From: Rickettsiales bacterium
Lineage (GTDB): Bacteria; Pseudomonadota; Alphaproteobacteria; Rickettsiales; JANQQO01
Reading direction: 5' to 3'
Length of the DNA: 22,048 nucleotides
Assembly (NCBI GenBank): GCA_028289305.1
Contig: JANQQO010000177.1
Span: forward strand, 1 to 22,048
A program made the translations under genes and the position numbers. Positions 1 to 6,765 of this stretch are shown piece by piece. The stretch's first letter is position 1. The number at the start of each line of letters is the position of its first letter. A model generated the notes under the pieces. That model was not told where the DNA came from and searched no databases. It saw only the letters and a list, made by a program, of their open reading frames with translations.

Positions 1-1
1 G

Positions 2-682
2 CTTCTTTTTCTAATACCTTACCTGCAGCCTGTGATTGCACGTAATATGGGCGAAGAGGTCCGGGTATTCTGCAACTACACCGACACGGTCAGCATTCAC
101 CATTATGAAATGAAAGGCCTGTTCATCGGCTATAAAACTTTCAAAGAAATTGCCGGCATTCTGGCCGCAGGTAAGGTATTAGAAAAAGAAGCCATACACC
201 ACTTTGCAACCGAGGCGACGCGTTTTGGCATGCAGAGTATCTCCTACTTGGAAGCACGTCAGCTCTGCGTCGCCGCGGATCAAGTGTATGAACGCGCTGA
301 TAACCACAGCGAAAGCCCCTATAGCCACGCTGGCATGAAGCCCGTGCTGGATATATTGGCCATACTCGCTAAAACCGGTCGGTTTGATGATTTGGAAGAT
401 GAGCAAATCACCTTCCTGCGCGGTTTCTTAGAAAATCCACGAAATGTAGAACGCTATCCCGGCTCAGATGAAACCCGGGACACCATACGCTCGCTGGTGC
501 ATACATTTGCACCCGAGATACAATACAGCGCGAATGCGCGTAACGCGATCACCATGGCATCCGCTCCCCCTGAGCTACTCAAGGATGCCATGGGTAGCGA
601 TTGTGGGGAGATGGATGAAGCGCATGAGGCGGAACCTGCTTCAGCTGATAATAATTCCCACGACGAGGCAGTGGCCTGGTAA
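2..682 (+). CDS. Unknown protein, probably 5'-truncated by the window edge
   Basis: I do not recognise this protein. The reading frame is open from base 2 with no stop before it. A GTG at 32 and an ATG at 47 are possible starts, but neither has a convincing ribosome binding site, so the gene most likely begins upstream of the window. From the GTG it would be 216 residues. The visible part looks soluble and mainly alpha-helical, with no signal peptide or membrane segment. It is followed by an acidic, Ala/Glu/Asp/Asn-rich C-terminal tail of about 30 residues that looks disordered. The stop codon lies inside an inverted repeat that may be its terminator. The next gene, on the same strand, is over 270 bases away behind its own promoter, so the two are probably not one operon. 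Confident as a coding region, no function proposed. Confidence 0.7.
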   Translation, partial: LLFLIPYLQPVIARNMGEEVRVFCNYTDTVSIHHYEMKGLFIGYKTFKEIAGILAAGKVLEKEAIHHFATEATRFGMQSISYLEARQLCVAADQVYERADNHSESPYSHAGMKPVLDILAILAKTGRFDDLEDEQITFLRGFLENPRNVERYPGSDETRDTIRSLVHTFAPEIQYSANARNAITMASAPPELLKDAMGSDCGEMDEAHEAEPASADNNSHDEAVAW

Positions 683-717
683 ATCCCCCCACCAGGCCAT
701 GCCTTGGCTCTTTTTCT
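672..717 (+). terminator. Possible intrinsic terminator at the end of the first gene
   Basis: A perfect 9-bp inverted repeat, TGGCCTGGT at 672-680 and ACCAGGCCA at 691-699, has a 10-base loop and spans the stop codon of the first gene. A T-rich stretch (TCTTTTTCT, 709-717) follows, but it begins about 10 bases after the stem. That is further than in a classical rho-independent terminator, so the call is moderate. Confidence 0.4.
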
Positions 718-885
718 ATTATGTTTCAATAGAATACAGCCCTACCCCCGATAAGCTATACTACCTTCGCTCTTGTATGCGATCATTACCCTCATGGCAG
801 AATTTTTGCCTGTTTTAGCAGTAAAAATTGTGACATGAGCGCACCCAAAGAAAAATTCATCCATCTACGCATAACACCCTGTTTG

Positions 886-917
886 TTAACGAAATCTTAA
901 CCTTCTCCCGTTATACT
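886..917 (+). promoter_or_regulatory. CtrA-type box with -10 element upstream of the HTH-repeat gene
   Basis: TTAA (886-889), seven bases, then TTAAC (897-901) matches the alphaproteobacterial CtrA recognition pattern TTAA-N7-TTAAC exactly. A -10-like TATACT lies at 912-917 and there is no good sigma-70 -35 box. With a transcription start near 924, the CtrA box covers about -38 to -24, where CtrA sits at promoters it activates in Caulobacter. The sequence match and geometry are visible; activation is inferred. Confidence 0.55.
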
Positions 918-953
918 AAAACAATGGCCCATCACGGCCATGGGAGGAATGAT

Positions 954-2837
954 ATGGCTATTCGAAAGAGGAATGGAACAACAAACGGCGGCGATGGGCA
1001 CGTCTTTGATACGTATCCAGATGGGCATGTACTTGACCGCAAAGTAGCTGATTGGGCCGAATTTTTTGGCCACGCCATCCTGCATGTGATGCATTTCACT
1101 GGCATCACCGCAGCAGAAATTATTGAGCGCATTGGTGTAGAAGAATTCCAGGAAAAACATTTGCTAAAGGTAATTTCTGGAGAGAAGGTTATTTACAGCA
1201 GGGAGTTTAAGCTCCTTGCCACCGCACTTTCTCTCCTGCCTTCTCCTGAAGAACCGGCAAGCGAAAGGAAACAAGATTTCAGAATTTTTGAAAGTATTAA
1301 TTTCGTCTCCACTCAAAACGGCATCAATAGTATTGCCACTACGGTTAGTGAAGATGTCTACAGCGCACGTGCAGCAGAATTAAAAGACAATCCATTACCG
1401 TCTTTATTCCCCGAAAATCGTCATGATATGGAAACGGCACGGAAAGAATTCTTTCGTGCTGTTGTGAATACCGCACAGGAAAAAAAGGATGCGTTAGAAT
1501 GGTTAAAACCGCTAAAAAAACAAATTCCCAAAGGGAAAGCCGTCTTAATAGGTAAAATATTGCCTGTAATAAGCGAACAAACTGCTATCCACATATGGGA
1601 GTTGGAAGGCCTTCGCACAGCAAGGCTATTCTACCAAAGCAGTCCTGTTATTGGCAAAGAAAATGGAAAGCTCATCAGGGCGAATAACATCACATTCAAC
1701 GATCCTGGAGCAAATATTGCAGACTTGTTTGAACTGGAGGGGAACGAGCGGCGAGATTTTATAAAAACAGCCAACGCGTTTTTTACCCGATCTCTGCACC
1801 TCCCCCCACTACAGGCACAACGTGAAGGAACGAAGCAAGATTTTCTTGAATTGCTTCGTATACTAAACCCAAACAGAGGTGCAATAGCAGAAAAGTTTGC
1901 GCATTTCCCTCGACTAAAAGCAATAAAAGAGAATCATCTAAACGCCATTTTTGACAGATATGCTATTACATCTCAAATAGAGCAAGCCACGCTACGCGAG
2001 GCATCTATTGCCCATAACAACAAAACCCCTGCGGGTATTGCAGAAAACGCCCGAAACGGTCATCAATCATTAGGCACATTCCTACGCTCACTGCGCACGA
2101 CACATGTCATCACCGAAGAAGACCCTCCGCGCGTAGTGCCACGTGAAGAAGCACGGTATTTAACTGCATCAAAAATGCATATTGCGGGGGGGAATGGCCA
2201 CTTATGCTCCACCGTAGGAACTTTTCAGGGCGCTATCTCTCTCCATGAGAATAATAAAATGAGACCCACCGAAGAGCACATAAAAGGGTATGTTGCTTTT
2301 TATAATTTACAAAGTGAAAAGAAGACGGAGCTGCTTAGATTATGGTTTAGAGACGTTATATATACACGAGAAAATATCTTAAGCGATGCACATAATGGAG
2401 AGCTTGCTTTTCATGAAATGCTAGACCTCTTGTTAAAAACACATGTTATTAGAAAAGATGGTCAGCTTCCAGCTCTACCAATTGAAAAGGTGGTGGATTT
2501 AGACGTAGATAAAATAACACTCGAGAACCAAATACTACTATCAACTATAAATGTATCGGCAAACTCCAACATATCGTACCATAGACGCGGCAAAAAAATA
2601 CCCAGTATAGAATCAACCAAAGGCTACGCCGATTTCTTTGGGCTAGAAGGTGAAGATAGAAAAATATTTTTTACACTACGAGAGGAAGCAAAAAAAGCGC
2701 GTCAAGAAAGTACAGGAGCAAAACTGTCAGAAAAAGCAGGTAAACAAGATCGTAATCAAGACGGCAAATTCACTGAAACAGAAACCGCCCGCCGTGATAA
2801 GAAAAAAGACACCTCACCAGAAGGCCCGGCGCCTTAG
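954..2837 (+). CDS. Orphan protein with repeated degenerate XRE/HTH-like modules
   Basis: I know no named family for this 627-residue protein. I chose ATG 954 over the in-frame ATG 924 because GGGAGG (942-947) sits 6 bases before it. At least four modules are visible, at residues about 35-95, 178-278, 374-472 and 485-582. The last two align well: each has a hydrophobic helix ending in THVI, then IS-x-H with basic residues, a Pro-x-x-Glu step and a Lys-Gly-Tyr helix. A segment of the form AD-x-F-x-LEG-x-x-R-x-x-F occurs in modules 2 and 4. This layout, including 'Gly-Lys, Pro, Glu, helix', is that of XRE/Cro HTH domains, though inserts separate the expected helices. The last 45 residues are Lys/Glu-rich and look disordered. 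There is no signal peptide or membrane segment. Codon use is visibly more AT-rich than in neighbouring metabolic genes, and no partner gene is adjacent. The gene is real; DNA binding is inference. Confidence 0.8.
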   Translation: MAIRKRNGTTNGGDGHVFDTYPDGHVLDRKVADWAEFFGHAILHVMHFTGITAAEIIERIGVEEFQEKHLLKVISGEKVIYSREFKLLATALSLLPSPEEPASERKQDFRIFESINFVSTQNGINSIATTVSEDVYSARAAELKDNPLPSLFPENRHDMETARKEFFRAVVNTAQEKKDALEWLKPLKKQIPKGKAVLIGKILPVISEQTAIHIWELEGLRTARLFYQSSPVIGKENGKLIRANNITFNDPGANIADLFELEGNERRDFIKTANAFFTRSLHLPPLQAQREGTKQDFLELLRILNPNRGAIAEKFAHFPRLKAIKENHLNAIFDRYAITSQIEQATLREASIAHNNKTPAGIAENARNGHQSLGTFLRSLRTTHVITEEDPPRVVPREEARYLTASKMHIAGGNGHLCSTVGTFQGAISLHENNKMRPTEEHIKGYVAFYNLQSEKKTELLRLWFRDVIYTRENILSDAHNGELAFHEMLDLLLKTHVIRKDGQLPALPIEKVVDLDVDKITLENQILLSTINVSANSNISYHRRGKKIPSIESTKGYADFFGLEGEDRKIFFTLREEAKKARQESTGAKLSEKAGKQDRNQDGKFTETETARRDKKKDTSPEGPAP

Positions 2838-2842
2838 CGCCT

Positions 2843-2864
2843 AAAAAACGGGCTATACTAGCCC
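2843..2864 (-). terminator. Intrinsic terminator of aroG
   Basis: Read on the minus strand, GGGCT (2860-2864), a 5-base loop and AGCCC (2850-2854) form a stem followed after one base by six T residues (2848-2843). The TAG stop of aroG (2858-2860) lies inside the loop and stem, so the terminator overlaps the coding end. It also separates aroG from the converging HTH-repeat gene, which ends at 2837. Confidence 0.75.
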
Positions 2865-4231
2865 TTCCGCAATTCTTCAGAAATCAGAAACGCCATTTCC
2901 AGTGACTGAGAAGCGTTTAGGCGCGGGTCACAATGGGTGTGATAACGATCTTTCAGATGCACTTCCGAAATCGCCTGCGCACCGCCCGTACACTCGGTCA
3001 CATCCTGCCCGGTCATTTCAAAATGTACCCCACCGGCATAGCTGCCTTCCGCCTTATGAATCGCAAAGAAGCTGCGAAGCTCAGAAAGAATCGCGTTAAA
3101 CTGCCGCGTTTTATAGCCATTCGGCGATTTAATCGTATTGCCATGCATCGGATCGCATGACCACACCACCTTACGCCCTTCTTTCTCCACTGCACGCACC
3201 AGCGGCGGCAACAGCTCATCCACCTTCTCTGCACCCATGCGGCAAATCAGCGTCAGACGGCCCGCCTCATTTTCCGGGTTCAGCGTTTCTACCAAACGCA
3301 GCAGCTCATCCACTTGCATAGAGGGCCCGACCTTACTCGCAATTGGGTTTGCAATGCCGCGGAAAAACTCCACATGCGCCTCATCCAATTTACGCGTGCG
3401 ATCACCAATCCACAGCATATGCGCCGAGCAATCGTAATACTCACCCGTTTCTTTATCCAGCCGCGTCAGCGCCTGCTCATAGGGCAGCAGTAATGCCTCA
3501 TGCGATACGAAAAAATCCGCCTTGCGCAATTGCTCAATATCATCCAGCGGCAGGCCGCACGCCTCCACAAACTCCATCGCATCGTTAATGCGATCAACAA
3601 TATCCTGGAAGCGCTTACCCTGCGGCGAGCCGGTAATAAAATTCTGGTTCCAGCGGCTGATGTTACGCAGGCTAGCATAACCACCCAGCGCCAGTGCACG
3701 CAGATAATTCAGCGTTGCCGCCGATTGGTGGTATACTTTCAATAGATTCTCTGGGTCAGCCTTGCGCGCCTCTTCGGTAAAATCAATACGATTCACCATA
3801 TCACCACGATAGCTAGGAAATTCCTGCCCATCCTTCGATTCCATAGGTGCTGAGCGCGGCTTGGCGAATTGACCCGCCACACGCCCCACCTTCACTACGG
3901 GCCGGCTCGCACCAAACATCAGTGCCACCGTCATCTGCAAAATCACACGGAAATAATGCCGCAGATTATCGTGATTGAATTCCGCGAAACTCTCTGCGCA
4001 ATCACCCCCTTGTAGCAAAAATGCTTTACCTTCCGCCACATCCGCAAGCTGACGCTTCAAATGCCGCGATTCGCTCGCCGCTACAAGCGGTGGTAGCCCC
4101 TCAAGCTCAGCTAACACGCCTTCCAGCGCCTTTTTATCCGCATACTCGGGCTGTTGTTGAATCGGCAATTGCCGCCAACTATCCTTCTGCCACGCCGCTT
4201 GTTTTTTCTTTTTTGTACTCGCTGTTGCCAT
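2858..4231 (-). CDS. aroG: Class II 3-deoxy-7-phosphoheptulonate (DAHP) synthase
   Basis: Condenses phosphoenolpyruvate and erythrose 4-phosphate to DAHP, the first step of the shikimate pathway, in the cytoplasm. At 457 residues it has normal class II (plant/Mycobacterium-type, AroAII) length. Visible motifs include QGGDCAESF (74-82), KVGRVAGQFAKPRS (114-127), SHEALLLPYE (243-252), WIGDRTR (274-280), DPMHGNT (360-366), HFEMTGQDVTECTGG (403-417) and THCDPRLN (432-439). By correspondence with M. tuberculosis AroG, the metal ligands are Cys78, His363, Glu405 and Asp435. Phosphate and PEP contacts include Arg117, Lys300 and Arg331; all are present. The N terminus begins with a Lys-rich stretch and is shorter than in Mycobacterium, so its allosteric elements may differ. 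The gene diverges from pheA across 107 bases and ends in its own terminator. The identification is secure; the symbol aroG follows mycobacterial usage. Confidence 0.97.
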   Translation of the reverse strand: MATASTKKKKQAAWQKDSWRQLPIQQQPEYADKKALEGVLAELEGLPPLVAASESRHLKRQLADVAEGKAFLLQGGDCAESFAEFNHDNLRHYFRVILQMTVALMFGASRPVVKVGRVAGQFAKPRSAPMESKDGQEFPSYRGDMVNRIDFTEEARKADPENLLKVYHQSAATLNYLRALALGGYASLRNISRWNQNFITGSPQGKRFQDIVDRINDAMEFVEACGLPLDDIEQLRKADFFVSHEALLLPYEQALTRLDKETGEYYDCSAHMLWIGDRTRKLDEAHVEFFRGIANPIASKVGPSMQVDELLRLVETLNPENEAGRLTLICRMGAEKVDELLPPLVRAVEKEGRKVVWSCDPMHGNTIKSPNGYKTRQFNAILSELRSFFAIHKAEGSYAGGVHFEMTGQDVTECTGGAQAISEVHLKDRYHTHCDPRLNASQSLEMAFLISEELRKG

Positions 4232-4338
4232 TATCCTATCACACTATTGCATCACCATAGACAGGTATGTATATAGTTTAAATGCTGGCGCTTTTCCAGT
4301 ATATTCGCAATATAGCAACCCCAGAATGTAGACAATAG

Positions 4339-5199
4339 ATGGCCAAAACCCCTTCCAACTCAAAAAATGTGATTGCATTCCAGGGAATTCCTGGCGCACA
4401 TTCGGATTTAGCATGCCGGAATCTGCATCCCTATATGGATACCCTGCCCTGCCGTTCGTTCGAAGATGTGTTTAGAGCCGTGGAGGAAGGAAAGGCAGAA
4501 TTGGGCCTAATCCCGATTGAAAACACCCATGCTGGGCGTGTAGCAGAAATCCACAATCTTCTGCCTAACAGCAATCTGTTCATCATTGGTGAATATTTTC
4601 ACCAAGTTGCCCATCACCTGATGGGCCCCAAAGGCGCTACGCTTGATGACGTGAAGGAAGTGCACTCGCATCCACAAGCTTTGATGCAATGCCGCGAGCA
4701 TTTAAAAGAACTGAACGTTGAGACCGTACCCTTCTCCGATACCGCCGCTGCAGCCAAGCAGGTAGGCGAATGGGGAGATTCCAGCAAAGCTGCACTGGCC
4801 TCCGACCTCACTGCAGAACTCTATGATCTAGAACTACTCAAAGAAAATATGCAGGATTCGGATAATAATCGTACCTTATTCGTCACCATTGCGCCGGAAC
4901 CGCTGGATCCAGAAATTAATGGCGAGATGATCCTGACCAGTCTGATCTTCACCACTCGCAACATCCCTGCCGGGCTTTATAAAGCCCTAGGCGGGTTTGC
5001 CACCAATAGCGTTAACCTCATCAAGCTGGAAAGCTATATGAGTGACCCCGATGCCGGTGTGGCACAATTCTTCGTCAGCTTTGAAGGCCACCCGGAAGAA
5101 AAGCGGGTACAGCTGGCTATGGAAGAGCTGGGTTTCTTCTCACAAAAAGTCAAAGTGCTTGGTGTCTACCCGGCAGATAAGACACGCTACGCCGCGTAA
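4339..5199 (+). CDS. pheA: Prephenate dehydratase, monofunctional with ACT domain
   Basis: Decarboxylates and dehydrates prephenate to phenylpyruvate, the committed step to phenylalanine. The 286-residue length fits the monofunctional enzyme; there is no chorismate mutase domain. The periplasmic-binding-like catalytic fold covers about 10-190, with FQGIPGAHSD (14-23), PIENTHAGRV (59-68), HSHPQALMQC (109-118) and DTAAAAKQV (134-142). A C-terminal ACT domain (about 198-280) carries GLYKALGGF and KLESYM, the site where phenylalanine feedback-regulates the family. An oddity is the catalytic Thr-Arg-Phe motif, which reads Thr-Leu-Phe here (179-181, within NRTLFVTI), so the usual arginine is missing. 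The start has no strong Shine-Dalgarno sequence, but no better start exists. The gene diverges from aroG and its last 13 bases overlap the converging tyrA. The family is secure; activity and regulation may be altered by the substitution. Confidence 0.95.
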   Translation: MAKTPSNSKNVIAFQGIPGAHSDLACRNLHPYMDTLPCRSFEDVFRAVEEGKAELGLIPIENTHAGRVAEIHNLLPNSNLFIIGEYFHQVAHHLMGPKGATLDDVKEVHSHPQALMQCREHLKELNVETVPFSDTAAAAKQVGEWGDSSKAALASDLTAELYDLELLKENMQDSDNNRTLFVTIAPEPLDPEINGEMILTSLIFTTRNIPAGLYKALGGFATNSVNLIKLESYMSDPDAGVAQFFVSFEGHPEEKRVQLAMEELGFFSQKVKVLGVYPADKTRYAA

Positions 5200-6425
5200 G
5201 AAGTAATATCGTAATACGCATCCTGCGCGCTACGCAACAATTGCTCCAGCTGAGCTGTATCTTTCCTACTTACCACAATGCGCATCTTATCGACATGGGT
5301 AATATAGTTGCTCATCGCAGCAATAATCGGCTTGCGGTATTCCAAAATACGATTCGTATCAAGCGCGGTGGGCAACACAACATTCTTGGTTAAGCCGTGA
5401 AAACCCGCGCCCGCGGCATATTCATAATCCACCTTGCGCACTTTTTCCATCACCGCACAGCCAATGAGCTCAGGCATAATCTCCATGAAAGTGAGTGTAT
5501 ACGGCCGTAAGGAAGCATAGCGCGATTCAAAGAACGTTGTGTGATGATGACCCTTGTAGATATAGTGGAACTCCAGCCGCTTTTTACGTGCATGCTCCAA
5601 GCGCCGCTTCAGCGTCACTTCATCCCGGTTCTCCACCGCCTTGGTGAGCGAATACAGATTATCAATAAACGCCTGGATGCCCGGCTCCATCTCTTCCCAA
5701 TTGATGATAAAAATATCCCGCCACATCACGGGATCAGAGCCATTAAGACGAATAAACTTCCGATAATTCTTATCCACATGCTGACTGATCTCATCATAGA
5801 TTTCTGCAGAGAGCGATTTCACCGTAAGCCCATAGGCATAGCTTAGAAACTGCACGTTGTGCGAGACCATAGCATAGAGATGGTCATGCTTGCGTGGCTG
5901 TAGCTCTATCACCCGCGCACCCAGCGCTTCCCATAACGCTGTTACTTGCCCGGTCGCCGCTGCATCGGTTTTCTTAGGCGGGGTCAGAATCACCTTCTGC
6001 CCTTCAAATAAATCTGCCGAACCCGCTTCAGGGCCAGATTGCTCCGCCCCAGCGATAGGGTGCCCTGGCACGAAAAGCGCCACCTGTTCAGGGGAAAGAT
6101 TGCTCGTCACATCTTTAATAATCCCGCGCTTCACCGACCCTACATCGGTGATAATAGCCCCTGGCTTTAGATGTGGTGCGATCGACTGGGTAATCGGCGC
6201 ATAGGTGCTAAGCGGCGTGCACAACACCACTAAATCTGCCTCTTTTACTGCCTCTGCGGCATCCGTAAACGCTGCATCGATGAACTGCAGCTCATCCGCA
6301 ATATCCAACGTTTCTTGCGTACGCGCACAGCCAGCGATCTGTGTTTCTGGAAAGCGCGCTTTCACCGCACGTGCCAATGACCCCCCGATTAACCCAAGCC
6401 CTATGATGGCAATACGCGCGAACAT
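5187..6425 (-). CDS. tyrA: Prephenate/arogenate dehydrogenase with an extra C-terminal domain
   Basis: NAD(P)-dependent oxidative decarboxylation of prephenate (or arogenate) toward tyrosine. The Rossmann domain (1-170) shows GLGLIGGS (9-16), CTPLSTY (69-75), DVGSVK (94-99) and GHPIAG (121-126), which holds the catalytic His. The helical dimerisation domain (about 178-283) has the substrate His of SHN (188-190) and GSDPVMWRDI (229-238). Family members are usually around 280-310 residues; this one is 412. The additional residues, about 310-405, resemble a second copy of the helical domain: an Ala-Gly-x-Gly-Phe step, a Leu-Thr-Lys-Asn segment, a Leu-Asp-Thr/Ile-Leu-Glu-Tyr-Arg helix, and a final Asp-x-x-x-Leu-Glu-x-Leu-Leu helix. 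The start is 2 bases after the csrA stop, indicating co-transcription and probable translational coupling. Family assignment is secure; substrate preference and the function of the second domain are open. Confidence 0.93.
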   Translation of the reverse strand: MFARIAIIGLGLIGGSLARAVKARFPETQIAGCARTQETLDIADELQFIDAAFTDAAEAVKEADLVVLCTPLSTYAPITQSIAPHLKPGAIITDVGSVKRGIIKDVTSNLSPEQVALFVPGHPIAGAEQSGPEAGSADLFEGQKVILTPPKKTDAAATGQVTALWEALGARVIELQPRKHDHLYAMVSHNVQFLSYAYGLTVKSLSAEIYDEISQHVDKNYRKFIRLNGSDPVMWRDIFIINWEEMEPGIQAFIDNLYSLTKAVENRDEVTLKRRLEHARKKRLEFHYIYKGHHHTTFFESRYASLRPYTLTFMEIMPELIGCAVMEKVRKVDYEYAAGAGFHGLTKNVVLPTALDTNRILEYRKPIIAAMSNYITHVDKMRIVVSRKDTAQLEQLLRSAQDAYYDITSYAA

Positions 6426-6427
6426 GT

Positions 6428-6730
6428 CTATTCATCCGTCTTGGGAGAAGATTTCGGCGATTTCTTTTTGGTGTCTTCCGCGCCGTCTTTATTGCCCAGC
6501 TTCAGGTCAATCCCAGACATAGCGTCTGATATATCTGCTTCCATCCCGGTCTGCGCCGCCGCCAAGTTTTCAGCGACAATACGATCATGCACTTCTTTAC
6601 GTAGCACCGTTGCTGTAGGAGGAAACTCAAAGCCAAGCTTCACCGAGCGCCCTTTCACTTCCACCACTTTGACCTCGATATCGCCATTGATGACGATAGA
6701 CTGGCCTAATTTGCGCATCAGATAAAGCAT
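6428..6730 (-). CDS. csrA: Carbon storage regulator CsrA, with a long charged tail
   Basis: A dimeric RNA-binding protein that recognises GGA in hairpin loops of mRNA leaders and alters translation or stability. In many flagellated bacteria it controls flagellin and carbon metabolism. Residues 1-60 fit the family: MLYLMRKLGQSIVI (1-14) with conserved Leu4 and Arg6, VEVKGRSVKLG (23-33), and Arg44 in VLRKEVHDRI (42-51), equivalent to the RNA-contacting Arg44 of E. coli CsrA. CsrA is normally 60-75 residues. Here about 35 extra residues form a Lys/Ser/Asp-rich, probably disordered tail ending in repeated Lys-Ser-Pro-like units. The gene lies between serB (35-base gap) and tyrA (2-base gap) on the same strand, so it is most likely the middle gene of a three-gene operon. 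The ATG start is preceded by AGGT. The call is confident; targets are unknown. Confidence 0.95.
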   Translation of the reverse strand: MLYLMRKLGQSIVINGDIEVKVVEVKGRSVKLGFEFPPTATVLRKEVHDRIVAENLAAAQTGMEADISDAMSGIDLKLGNKDGAEDTKKKSPKSSPKTDE

Positions 6731-6765
6731 ACTACCTGTATTACTGCGTTATGACCCAATATGGG

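Noticed and set aside
468..818. Plus-strand 116-codon frame overlapping the first gene
   Set aside because: An out-of-frame shadow of a better-supported coding region; odd composition and no ribosome binding site.
2828..2841. GGCGC/GCGCC hairpin as a plus-strand terminator for the HTH-repeat gene
   Set aside because: It is followed by A residues, not T, on the plus strand. On the minus strand the T run comes before the stem. It overlaps the stop codon and may only help in convergent termination.
6441..6725. Plus-strand 94-codon frame antisense to csrA
   Set aside because: csrA has a clear family match on the minus strand; this frame is Ser-rich with no recognisable feature.
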